The notes under the pieces: generated by a model
Seen by the model: only the letters and a program-made list of their open reading frames with translations
Databases searched by the model: none
What the model was told of the DNA's origin: nothing
Program-made: the position numbers and the translations under genes
Source: DASXZH01 sp036502005
GTDB taxonomy: Bacteria > Armatimonadota > Fimbriimonadia > Fimbriimonadales > Fimbriimonadaceae
Reading direction: 5' to 3'
Assembly: GCA_036502005.1 (NCBI GenBank)
Contig: DASXZH010000075.1
Location: forward strand, 15,003-79,002
DNA: 64,000 nt
Shown: piece after piece, positions 35,869 through 43,550 of the stretch
Layout of the letters: the number at the start of each line of letters is the position of its first letter
How positions within the stretch are numbered: position 1 is the stretch's first letter

Positions 35869-36342
35869 TTGTCAAGAAAAAAAACAGAAGTTGGCGATTT
35901 GGTCGAAATTTCGACCAAGGACGGTCTCGTCTACGCTATGTACACTCATTCCGATAAGTCCATGGGCAGTCTTTTGAGAGTTTTTGCGCAGTTCTACCCA
36001 TCTAGACCCCATGACTTTGAAGTGATAGTCAGGACGCCAGTAATGCTCAGCGTATTCTTTCCCCTCCAAGGTGCCTTGAACAGGGGCATCTTTACAATAG
36101 TCGGGAACTTTGCAATCCCCGAAGACCTACAGCGATTTCCAATTTTTAAATGTCAAGGGTTGCGAGATCCTAGAAACAGCCGCATCGTTTGGTGGCTGTG
36201 GGATGGCAAGAAAGAATGGCGCGTTGGCGACCTAACCGAAGCACAGCAGGACCTCCCGGAATACCAAGTCGTAAACGATGCAATGCTTATCGTCATGATC
36301 GAGCGAGGGGCCAAGAAACTTGACACTAACTGTGGAAGTTAG
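35869..36342 (+). CDS. Imm26-like immunity protein
   Basis: 157 residues from a TTG at 35869, only 3 bases after the toxin stop; no other in-frame start precedes the conserved region. The N-terminus VGDLVEISTKDGLVYAMYTH matches the GD-x-x-EI-x-x-x-DG opening of Imm26 proteins, followed by VFFPLQGALNRGIFTIVGNF and a late W-rich part (IVWWLWDGKKEW). It should bind and neutralise the C-terminal domain of the Rhs protein in the cytoplasm. Family assignment comes from pattern memory, and position strongly supports it. Confidence 0.75.
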   Translation: MSRKKTEVGDLVEISTKDGLVYAMYTHSDKSMGSLLRVFAQFYPSRPHDFEVIVRTPVMLSVFFPLQGALNRGIFTIVGNFAIPEDLQRFPIFKCQGLRDPRNSRIVWWLWDGKKEWRVGDLTEAQQDLPEYQVVNDAMLIVMIERGAKKLDTNCGS

Positions 36343-36454
36343 CCCTATCTACCGAATAAATTGGTCTTTCGCTCACTCGTAGCATCTAAACAAGCTGATT
36401 AGAAGGTCTAAGCGATTAGCTACCCAAGTCTTACGAGAGCTCAAAGCTCGATGA

Positions 36455-36778
36455 TCAATGCACCTCCGCTTCCCATCCGTCGTACTCTCCCCCAAGACTT
36501 CCGGCCAGTTCTTCAAATTTCGGTTGAAGGTGACTCAACACCTGGGTCGGATTCGTGGAACGTGTCGTAATTAAGAGCAAATACGATGTGCCATCTGCTC
36601 CGGGCCTAACCTCCGACGTAAGTTCCGGATCATCGGAGATCAACACCTGGGCTCTACCCGCAATTTCGTCGGTCGGGAAGTAGAGGTAAAAATGAACTAG
36701 TCGCGGCAAAGCCCCCGGCTTCATCGCATCTACTAGTTCAGGCAGAATTCGCTCATTTTTTTTCTTGAATAGTTTCAT
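36455..36778 (-). CDS. RraB-like/DUF695-like small protein
   Basis: 107 residues. The family look is clear: HFYLYFPTDEIAGRAQVLIS near the N-terminus and GGEYDGWEAEV at the C-terminus, which is the signature end of ribonuclease E inhibitor RraB domain proteins. Many such genes lie beside polymorphic toxins, where they are thought to be immunity or regulatory genes. It faces the Rhs/Imm26 pair on the opposite strand with a 112-base gap. Real RNase E inhibition here is not demonstrated. Confidence 0.75.
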   Translation of the reverse strand: MKLFKKKNERILPELVDAMKPGALPRLVHFYLYFPTDEIAGRAQVLISDDPELTSEVRPGADGTSYLLLITTRSTNPTQVLSHLQPKFEELAGSLGGEYDGWEAEVH

Positions 36779-37107
36779 TTATGAGTAGACAGTATGACCA
36801 CGACCCGGCGAGCTTCGATTTTCTTTGGCTCAGGCCATCGGTAAAAGGAGACTCGTTCTGATGGCGTCCACATAAGCAGCTAACAAGTTCACAATTCGAG
36901 GTTACATTCACAACACTGTTCAGCGTCGAAATGGAATGGCCAGTTATGGAACGCCAACAATGCCCGGAGGGTGTGTTGCTCTCGTCCCTCGCTGCGCTAG
37001 GAATGACAAAGCTCGCGGACTCGCTATTTGAACCTGGTAAGATTTCCGTTCCCGCTCATACAACTTTCTACCGGCTGGCTAGCTCCATTTCTGTTTCCAT
37101 CAATTCG
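36779..37107. other. Intergenic region with a copy of dispersed repeat family 1
   Basis: 329 bases between the RraB-like gene (start 36778) and the end of the MFS gene. The only recognisable content is the family 1 repeat at about 36980-37034 (minus). The RraB-like promoter should lie in its first 100 bases, but I see no boxes I would defend. Confidence 0.5.
36980..37034 (-). repeat. Dispersed repeat family 1, partial copy
   Basis: On the minus strand it reads GGTTCAAATAGCGAG, then TTTGTCATTCCTAGC and GCAGCGAGGGACGAGAGC, matching the first third of the family 1 element (TTCAAATAGCGAAG, TTGTCATCCCGAAC, GAGGGACGAG). Confidence 0.65.
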
Positions 37108-38409
37108 CTACAGAACCGGAGCCGCTTCTTCGGCGACCTCGGCGGGGACAGGCACTGGGATCATTCCTGATTCCAAATAAATCGGGTGCATGATTCTGTT
37201 CAACTTTGGATGCTCAAACGTAAACCAAATGGCACCCAAAATGCAGCAAGCCCCCGTGAACATAACTGTGCGAGGCACCCCAACGGCATTAGCTAAAAAC
37301 CCCGCCAGAAGGCTACCAAAAGGGGTCGATCCGAAGAACGCCATCGTGTAGTAGCCCATAACCCTGGCTCGTTTGTCCTCCGGCACAAGAGACTGGATAA
37401 CGGTATTGCTGACGGAAGCGCACTGCATCAAGCCGAACCCGACAAAGACCATCAAAATAAACGCCACCCAGAAAACGTTTGAGAAGCCAAATAAGATCAG
37501 CGCGATGCCTAGCGTCGCGGAAGCGATCTGGAGCATCCTGGTTAAGCCCACTACCGTTTTTCGCACGGCCAGAGATAGGGCTGAAGTAAGGGCTCCGACA
37601 CCGGAACCAGCAGTCAGCCAACCCAGAGTTGCCGCATCGCCGTGCAGGACCTGGCTGGTGAAGGCGGGCAGCAAAACCATATAGGGGTAACCCATTAGGC
37701 TAATGAGGGCGAAGAGCGTAAGAATCGTGCGGATCGGGCGGAAGTTGCGCACGTAATCCCAGCCCTCGCGGATTTGGGCGATCATCGTGCGGCCGTCGCT
37801 GAGCCTAGGCGTAGCTCGAACTCGCATCATCAGCAGCGAGGCAATAACGGCCAGGTAGCTAACGCCATCGATAAGGAAGCACCAGCCCGGACTGGATGCT
37901 GCGATAACCAAGCCCGCGATGGCCGGCCCGATAAGACGCGCCCCGTTCGCCATAGAAGAGTTGATGGCGATCGCGTTGCTGAGATCCTCTTTATCCTCCA
38001 CCATTTGAACCAGAAATGACTGCCTTCCCGGCATATCGAACGCGTTTATGAGGCCCTGGAAAGCGGATAAAGCGATGATCTCCCAAAGGTTGATCACATG
38101 AGCGAGAGCCAACGTGGCCAACGCCAACGATTGAATGGAGGCAAGCGCCTGGGTCCAAACGAGAAGCCGTTGCCTGTTCAATCTTTCGACCCAGACCCCG
38201 GCAAATGGCCCTAGAATAAAAGCAGCAATTTGGCCGGAAAAACTAACGATTCCGAGCAGCAAAGCTGACTCAGTAATGCGATAAACCAGATAGCTGGTGG
38301 CCAGCCTTGTCATCCAAGTTCCAATCACCGAGATGCTTTGGCCAAAGAAAAACAGCTTGAAGTTGCGGTGTCTTAGGGCGCGCCATGCATGGGAAAAGGA
38401 TCTCAACAT
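37108..38409 (-). CDS. MFS transporter, drug/siderophore-efflux type
   Basis: 433 residues with twelve predicted helices. N-terminal RHRNFKLFFFGQSISVIGTW and the loop WVERLNRQRLLVWTQALASI, then FDMPGRQSFLVQMVEDKEDL, are typical of the MFS_3 (EntS-like) group; a second-half equivalent is PEDKRARVMGYYTMAFFGST. It likely exports a small molecule by proton antiport across the inner membrane. It overlaps the MarR regulator by 7 bases, so it is controlled with it. Confidence 0.94.
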   Translation of the reverse strand: MLRSFSHAWRALRHRNFKLFFFGQSISVIGTWMTRLATSYLVYRITESALLLGIVSFSGQIAAFILGPFAGVWVERLNRQRLLVWTQALASIQSLALATLALAHVINLWEIIALSAFQGLINAFDMPGRQSFLVQMVEDKEDLSNAIAINSSMANGARLIGPAIAGLVIAASSPGWCFLIDGVSYLAVIASLLMMRVRATPRLSDGRTMIAQIREGWDYVRNFRPIRTILTLFALISLMGYPYMVLLPAFTSQVLHGDAATLGWLTAGSGVGALTSALSLAVRKTVVGLTRMLQIASATLGIALILFGFSNVFWVAFILMVFVGFGLMQCASVSNTVIQSLVPEDKRARVMGYYTMAFFGSTPFGSLLAGFLANAVGVPRTVMFTGACCILGAIWFTFEHPKLNRIMHPIYLESGMIPVPVPAEVAEEAAPVL

Positions 38410-38840
38410 TCTCCCATACGCTTTAGAATCTCTATAGCGCCGAACAGTTGCTCCTGCTCATCTTCCGGAAGTTTGGCTATTTCTTGCGCCAGCCAGGTTA
38501 TCTTTTCGGCCCGGTTCTCTTCCCTAACCTGCGCGCCTTTTTCGGTGAGGACTATGTTGGTTTGGCGTCCATCGGTGGGGTGGGGCTGCTTTTCTACAAG
38601 TTTGAGTTCTTCGAGAGCGGCAACTGTAGCTCCCATGGATTGGGACTTCATGGCTTCGGCCCGCGCCAGATCGGAAATGGTTTGCGGCCCATATCTGGCG
38701 AGCCTTCCCATAACGGCACGCTGGGTTAATGAGAGTTCGTGTCGGTTCCCTTGAGTTCTAATTCGGCGTGCCAACGCGCCGACGGCAATCGCCAACTCGG
38801 CGACTCTTTCGGTGAGATCTTGTTCTTGTTGAACGGCCAC
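38403..38840 (-). CDS. MarR-family transcriptional regulator
   Basis: 145 residues from a GTG at 38840. The winged helix is clear: LSLTQRAVMGRLARYGPQTI, SDLARAEAMKSQSMGATVAA, LEELKLVEKQPHPTDGRQTN, IVLTEKGAQVREENR, with the family DxRxxxxxLT-like wing (DGRQTNIVLTEKG). It probably represses its own operon with the MFS gene until an antimicrobial ligand binds. A palindrome lies 22 bases upstream of its start. Confidence 0.95.
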   Translation of the reverse strand: MAVQQEQDLTERVAELAIAVGALARRIRTQGNRHELSLTQRAVMGRLARYGPQTISDLARAEAMKSQSMGATVAALEELKLVEKQPHPTDGRQTNIVLTEKGAQVREENRAEKITWLAQEIAKLPEDEQEQLFGAIEILKRMGEC

Positions 38841-38861
38841 GAATTAGAATACGTGAAGTTA

Positions 38862-38886
38862 AACTGTGAAGTTTCACTTCATAGTT
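38862..38886. promoter_or_regulatory. Putative MarR operator
   Basis: A 25-base imperfect palindrome has outer halves AACTGTGAAGT (38862-38872) and ACTTCATAGTT (38876-38886), differing at one position per half. It lies 22 bases upstream of the MarR start and fits the size of MarR dimer sites. Confidence 0.65.
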
Positions 38887-38892
38887 CGAGTG

Positions 38893-39074
38893 GCGTGACG
38901 AGTGAGAGGTGATAGGGGAAGGGGATCGGATCGGATCGGATCAAAGGATATTCGACGTTTGATAAACAAACAAGCACTCTAGCAATACATTCGGTCCATC
39001 CGCTATCCGCTATCCGCCATTCTCCACCCCTCCATCCACTTTAGACCTTCGACACTCCCCTATGACCTATCACA
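38893..39074. repeat. Word-repeat inverted repeat, GTGATAGG / GGATC / ATCCGCT type
   Basis: The left arm holds GTGACGAGTGAGAGGTGATA (38895-38914) and four tandem GATCG units (38924-38942). The right arm holds ATCCGCTATCCGCTATCC (38998-39015) and CCCCTATGACCTATCAC (39057-39073), the inverse of GTGATAGGGG. It fills the divergent gap between marR and the lipoprotein gene. Words recur at 45762-45796, 51879-52007 and 41440-41564. Confidence 0.7.
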
Positions 39075-39141
39075 TGTGTCCCTTTGTTAACATTTCAGCC
39101 CTCCTCTTGCACCCGCAAAAAAGCTGGCGGATACTAAATGC

Positions 39142-39942
39142 ATGCGTCGCCGTTTTATAGCATTTGTATGCTTATTGCCTCTGTTGCCAGGATGCAATAT
39201 GAAGGGTGTCCAGAATGGCAACTCTACGGGGCTAGAGGGAGATTGGGCGCTCTTTGTCCCCCTCCCCGGATCAACAAGCGCCACCGTGAACTTCAGCGGT
39301 AATAAGTTCAAAGAGGTGTTTGAAATGGGGTCGGGCACGAATTCGGCCGAATTGACTATAACGGGTGACGACACGTCTGACAATCACACCCTCCACCTAA
39401 ACAACGAGCAGTTTCAGATCAATAAGTCGGTGTCATTTGAGGCAATGTCCTTTCGAGAGCTTTACAAGAAATCCATTGGCGCGGACTTCACGATGGAGTG
39501 GAACGGAACAAGCCTCGTCTACCTGGCCAGTGGAGCGGAAGGGGCAAATGGCGGTGCCACTACCACTTTGGCCCTCAGCAGAAATGGCGCCCAACCCGAT
39601 CCTAAAAAGGTTGGCGTCGAGGTCGAAATCAACTCAACAACAACGTCCGACGGGCAATCAACTACAACAACAACCACCAACACGGGCGGTGACACAGGAA
39701 ATACTGCGCCGCAGCCGCCAGGCACGGACCAATCACAACCCAACCAATACTCGGGACAAGGCGGAAGCGTAGCTCCATCGCAAGATGGTCAGGAGCAATC
39801 TGGGCAGGGCTCAAAGCAGACGCCACAAACGCCGACTCCTCCTCCCACTCAGGTGCCTACTTCGAGTCAGAGTCCACCGGCTCAGGACCAGCAGGCACCG
39901 CAGCAAGCGGCTCGTTCCGCGGCCTCAACTACGGGCCAGTAG
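39142..39942 (+). CDS. Lipoprotein with low-complexity tail
   Basis: 266 residues. The signal peptide MRRRFIAFVCLLPLLPGC ends in a lipobox (LPGC, Cys-18), so it is lipid-anchored. Residues about 25-155 form a compact domain (LEGDWALFVPLPGSTSATVN). The final 110 residues are Thr/Gln/Pro/Ser/Gly-rich with no fold. No family is recognised. The 3' end overlaps the convergent acetyltransferase gene by 14 bases. Confidence 0.8.
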   Translation: MRRRFIAFVCLLPLLPGCNMKGVQNGNSTGLEGDWALFVPLPGSTSATVNFSGNKFKEVFEMGSGTNSAELTITGDDTSDNHTLHLNNEQFQINKSVSFEAMSFRELYKKSIGADFTMEWNGTSLVYLASGAEGANGGATTTLALSRNGAQPDPKKVGVEVEINSTTTSDGQSTTTTTTNTGGDTGNTAPQPPGTDQSQPNQYSGQGGSVAPSQDGQEQSGQGSKQTPQTPTPPPTQVPTSSQSPPAQDQQAPQQAARSAASTTGQ

Positions 39943-40417
39943 CTAAAGCGGTAAGGGAATCGCCGGTCACTCGCATGACCGTCCACTCATCCATCGAAAG
40001 GGCACCGAGGGTTTTGTAAAACTCGATGCTGGGCTCGTTCCAATCCAGCACCCACCACTCGAAGCGGCCGCAGCCTCTCTCCAGGGCTATTTTGGCCAGA
40101 TGTCTCATAAGCGCCTTCCCCACTCCTTTGCCTCGAGCATGGGGTCTTACAAATAGGTCTTCTAAGTAGAGTCCAGGCTTGCCCAAAAAGGTTGAGAAGT
40201 TATGAAAGAACAATGCGAACCCAACCGGCTCGCTATCAACGAAAGCGAAGACCACTTCCGCGTAAGGTCTCGCGCCAAAGAGGGTCTGCTCCAGGTTCTC
40301 GTTTGTAACCACGCATTCGTGGCTTAAACGCTCGTAAGCGGCCAGTTCACTTATGAACTGGCGGATCAGGAGCACATCTTCTATAGTCGCAAACCGGAAC
40401 TCTGGGTGCGTTGGCAT
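39929..40417 (-). CDS. GNAT-family N-acetyltransferase
   Basis: 162 residues from the ATG at 40417, where the GNAT fold begins (PEFRFATIEDVLLIRQFISE). An in-frame ATG at 40669 would add 84 residues that include a stable inverted repeat and look non-coding. The acetyl-CoA loop is VRPHARGKGVGKALMRHLAK (R/Q-x-x-G-x-G/A); later FEWWVLDWNEPSIEFYKTLG matches the family C-terminus. It probably acetylates a diamine or amino group; the closest look is spermidine/diamine acetyltransferases. Substrate not determinable. Confidence 0.88.
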   Translation of the reverse strand: MPTHPEFRFATIEDVLLIRQFISELAAYERLSHECVVTNENLEQTLFGARPYAEVVFAFVDSEPVGFALFFHNFSTFLGKPGLYLEDLFVRPHARGKGVGKALMRHLAKIALERGCGRFEWWVLDWNEPSIEFYKTLGALSMDEWTVMRVTGDSLTALATGP

Positions 40418-40529
40418 CCAGAAGGTTTTACCCGTCGGGATTCTCGAATCTCGATTGGGGATCGAAGTCTTTAGATGCCGCTTGGTTGTGTCGCCTTGGC
40501 TATCGGTCATGGGGCATAACTCGACTGTC

Positions 40530-40580
40530 TGAACCAGTTGTGTCTGGTTATGTCCGGTTCTGGCTGCCACAACTGGTTCA
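40530..40580. repeat. 13-bp perfect inverted repeat upstream of the acetyltransferase gene
   Basis: TGAACCAGTTGTG (40530-40542) and CACAACTGGTTCA (40568-40580) are perfect complements with a 25-base loop that holds further GGTT words. It could be a regulator binding site or terminator-like hairpin. It supports the downstream start at 40417. The 548-base gap to mscL otherwise holds only the direct repeat below. Confidence 0.65.
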
Positions 40581-40774
40581 AAATTGGGAGTTTCTCGAAA
40601 AAAGTTGTTCACACTTTGGAATGGCATTTTTCCGGCAAGCCTAGATTCGGAGTTTATGAAGTTCTTCAAGGATCAGGCGTCAGGTTCGTTATTCAAACCA
40701 CCTTTGAATACTGGACGCCACTGCCTCTTCTTAAAGGTTCAGGCTTTTAGGTCCTCAGCCGAAGCACACGAGTA

Positions 40775-40926
40775 GGGGGCCTTATGCCAACTCTCATTTG
40801 ATCTTGGAGCTGTTTGTAGGCTGATTTATCAGAACCTCTCCCCCTTCCCCCTCTCCTCTGCCGGAGCACAGGAGAAGGGGGGGCCTTATGCCAACTCTCA
40901 TTTGATCTTGGAGCTGTTTGTAGGCT
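40775..40926. repeat. Two identical 48-bp direct repeats
   Basis: A 48-base unit starting GGGGGCCTTATGCCAACTCT occurs at 40775-40822 and 40879-40926, identical, 104 bases apart. The 56 bases between contain CT-rich sequence (CTCTCCCCCTTCCCCCTCTC) and its partial complement GGAGAAGGGGG. There is no frame. It may be a tandem duplication of part of a repeat element. Confidence 0.85.
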
Positions 40927-40966
40927 TGGTTTTTCGGAACCAACCAATCAAAAATCCATAAGCAGT

Positions 40967-41395
40967 TCAGCCTTTCTTTAGAAGGTCTCGAATCTCCGTG
41001 AGAAGGATCTCTTCTTTCGTTGGCTCAGGCTCTACTACGGGAGCCGCTTCCTCTTTCTTCTTAAGCTTATTCATCGCCTTAACCAGGAAGAACACTACAA
41101 GAGAAACGACCAGGAAGTTTATAAGCAGGTTGATAAAGTTTCCGTAGTTAATCGTGACTGCTTTTGCAGCACTCGCCGCATCAGGGGTCGCATATGGCCC
41201 TATCGGGTTTCCGTCTTTGAGGACGATCATGAGGTTCTTGAAATCGATATGGCCGAGAGCCAAACCGATCGGCGGCATCACGATATCTTTCACCAACGAT
41301 GTGACTATGGCCCCGAACGCAATGCCCAAAATGAGCGCGACGGCCAGATCCAACATATTCCCCTTAACTGCAAATTCCTTAAATTCCTTGAGCAT
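40967..41395 (-). CDS. mscL: Large-conductance mechanosensitive channel MscL
   Basis: 142 residues from the ATG at 41395, matching the conserved MscL N-terminus MLKEFKEFAVKGNMLDLAVA; the longer in-frame start at 41542 would include a repeat region. The first helix ends AFGAIVTSLVKDIVMPPIG, and the second is FINLLINFLVVSLVVFFLVK. The C-terminal helical bundle is short and ends EILLTEIRDLLKKG. It opens on membrane tension to release solutes on hypo-osmotic shock. It is divergent from the histidine kinase gene. Confidence 0.96.
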   Translation of the reverse strand: MLKEFKEFAVKGNMLDLAVALILGIAFGAIVTSLVKDIVMPPIGLALGHIDFKNLMIVLKDGNPIGPYATPDAASAAKAVTINYGNFINLLINFLVVSLVVFFLVKAMNKLKKKEEAAPVVEPEPTKEEILLTEIRDLLKKG

Positions 41396-41439
41396 GTATG
41401 TTGCGTTAGACGCGCGGGCGGGGGGAATGGATTCTACTG

Positions 41440-41564
41440 GGTGACGGGTAACGTGTGACGCGTGACGGGTAGGCAGCAAACTGCCGTGGATCTGGAAAGC
41501 AAAACCGCCTTGTAACGCACGTATTGGTTCCAGACACGTCACTCGTCACGCGTCACTCGTCACC
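41440..41564. repeat. Word-repeat inverted repeat, TGACG type
   Basis: The left arm (41440-41471) is built from GTGACGGGTAACGTGTGACG and related words. The right arm (41535-41564, CACGTCACTCGTCACGCGTC) is its complement with small gaps. It lies in the divergent space between mscL and the histidine kinase gene. Confidence 0.75.
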
Positions 41565-41588
41565 ACTCCGCCGTAGTAAACAATTCCT

Positions 41589-43550
41589 GTGAGAATGATC
41601 GCGTCACAAATCCCCATCGGTGAGATTCTCGATTTACTCGGAAATGCTTTCGAGTCTCACATCGCCTTCATTGGCTCTGACCTCAGATACCGCTACGCGA
41701 ACGATGCCTACCAGGCTTGGCACCTGCGCTCCCCGCAAATGATCGCAGGCAAAAGCATTCAAGACATCTTGGGAAGAGCGGAATACGAATCCTTGAAACC
41801 CCATTTGGATTACGCACTGGCCGGCAACAGAGATGAATTTGAGTTCTCAGCCCGGCACCCTACGGCAGGGATGCGGACTTTTCTGGCTCGATTGGTCCCC
41901 GATACCATGCCCGATGGCACGGTAAACGGCGTCCTGCATATTTTTCGCGACGTCACCGAGGGCCGTAGGCGCGAGAGGGTTGACTCTGAGAAAAAGGCAG
42001 AGCAAGAGAAAGCTGAACGCGCCTTGCAGGCTTCGGAAAGCCGCTTCCGCACAATGGTCGACCGATCTCCGTTTGCCATTCAGATTTTCGATTCCGAAGG
42101 CAAGTCTGTCCATTTTAACGAGGCCTGGAAAAGGCTGTGGCTTGGAGACCCGGAGGCGCTAAAGAATTACAGTCTGTTTGAAGATCCCCAGCTTGAAAAA
42201 CTCGGCCTCACTCAGCTCTTCAAACTAGCTCTGGATGGCGAAACGATTGAAGTCGCGGCGTTTGAATACAAGCCAGCCGAAAGCGGCCTAACCGGCCGTC
42301 CTCGCTGGATCAGCGCCGTCGCTTATCCGGTGGCACTAGCCGCCGAACAGGAATTGGCTCTAATCTTCCAAGATGTGACCGAGGAGCGCGAGGCGCAGAT
42401 GGAGGTTCAAGCGATAAAAGAGCGGCTACAGCTCATCGTAAACACCGCCCTCGATGCCGCCATCACGATCGACTCAGAAGATCGAATTACAGCCTGGGAC
42501 GGACAAGCAGCAAACATCTTTGGCTGGACCCGTGCAGAAGTTCTTGGCCAAAACTTATACGAAACGATTATCAGTAAGCCCGCGAGGGATCCCAAGAACC
42601 GAACTATGGCCAATCTATTGGTACACAAAGGCAAGGTTCTGCAGCACCGGCGGATCGAGATCATTGCCAATCACAAGCATGGACACACTTTCCCGGCTGA
42701 AATCGCCATCGCATCGGCCAAGCAAAACGAAACGACCTTTTATATTATTTCGGCAAGGGACATTAGCGATCGGGTCCAGAGCCGGCAGGAGTTGCAAGAG
42801 CTCAACTCCCAGCTAGAAGCTAGAGTCGAAGCGCGAACCACCGAACTGAAAAAGACCAACGAAGAGCTAGCCGCAGCCTATAACAAGTTGGAAACTTTCA
42901 GCTATTCCGTTTCCCATGATCTTCGCAATCCTTTAAGAAGATTGATGGCTGTGGCAGCCATTCTGCAGGAAGATGCGCCCCTCAGCGGCGAACACAAAGA
43001 AGAACTTAATTCCATAAAAACCTTCGCCGAGAACATGACAAGGCTCATCGAGGACCACTTAAATTTTGCAAAGTCTGCCCATACTCAACTTCAGAGACAG
43101 GAAACCGACTTCTCGCACTTAGCATGGGCCGTTGCTCGTGAAGTAATGGAGGAGCATCCACGCACCGATGTTCGGGTCAGGACCCTACCAAATCTAACTG
43201 TCTCTGCGGATCCCCTTCTTTTGCGCGTTGTCTTAGAAAACCTTGTTGAAAACGGCGCCAAATTTAGCCAAAGTTGCCCAAATCCGGTAGTGGAAATCGG
43301 TACGACTACTCAAGAAAACGAACGGCTCTTCTTTGTCAGAGACAATGGAATTGGCTTCGATCCCGAGTTTTCGCACAAGCTGTTTGAGCCTTTCGAGAAG
43401 CTTCACCGGGAAGAAGAACTGGCCGGCACAGGCATCGGGCTCTCGAACACGAAAGAGATTATCGAAAGGCACGGCGGAAAGATCTGGGCGGAAGGCATCC
43501 CCGGCAAAGGAGCAACCTTTTTCTTTACCCTCGGGACCGCAGAACTTTAA
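41589..43550 (+). CDS. Cytoplasmic PAS-domain sensor histidine kinase
   Basis: 653 residues from a GTG at 41589; an ATG two codons later is equally possible. There are no transmembrane helices. Three PAS domains (about 15-125, 148-268, 280-395; IFGWTRAEVLGQNLYETIIS in the last) precede a short coiled coil (about 398-432) and a HisKA domain with His-443 in YSVSHDLRNPLRR. The HATPase_c domain has DNGIGFDPEFSHKLFEPFEK and GTGIGLSNTKEIIERHGGKI. It resembles bacteriophytochrome-type kinases without a GAF/PHY sensor. No response regulator gene is adjacent, so it is an orphan. It overlaps the convergent ABC permease gene by 26 bases. Confidence 0.95.
   Translation: MRMIASQIPIGEILDLLGNAFESHIAFIGSDLRYRYANDAYQAWHLRSPQMIAGKSIQDILGRAEYESLKPHLDYALAGNRDEFEFSARHPTAGMRTFLARLVPDTMPDGTVNGVLHIFRDVTEGRRRERVDSEKKAEQEKAERALQASESRFRTMVDRSPFAIQIFDSEGKSVHFNEAWKRLWLGDPEALKNYSLFEDPQLEKLGLTQLFKLALDGETIEVAAFEYKPAESGLTGRPRWISAVAYPVALAAEQELALIFQDVTEEREAQMEVQAIKERLQLIVNTALDAAITIDSEDRITAWDGQAANIFGWTRAEVLGQNLYETIISKPARDPKNRTMANLLVHKGKVLQHRRIEIIANHKHGHTFPAEIAIASAKQNETTFYIISARDISDRVQSRQELQELNSQLEARVEARTTELKKTNEELAAAYNKLETFSYSVSHDLRNPLRRLMAVAAILQEDAPLSGEHKEELNSIKTFAENMTRLIEDHLNFAKSAHTQLQRQETDFSHLAWAVAREVMEEHPRTDVRVRTLPNLTVSADPLLLRVVLENLVENGAKFSQSCPNPVVEIGTTTQENERLFFVRDNGIGFDPEFSHKLFEPFEKLHREEELAGTGIGLSNTKEIIERHGGKIWAEGIPGKGATFFFTLGTAEL

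Noticed and set aside
34483..36778. Phage or integrative element
   Set aside because: Rhs, immunity and RraB-like genes occur without integrase, tail or attachment sites; this is an ordinary polymorphic toxin cassette.
40418..40669. N-terminal extension of the acetyltransferase
   Set aside because: It contains a perfect 13-bp inverted repeat and no GNAT-like residues; the fold begins at 40417.
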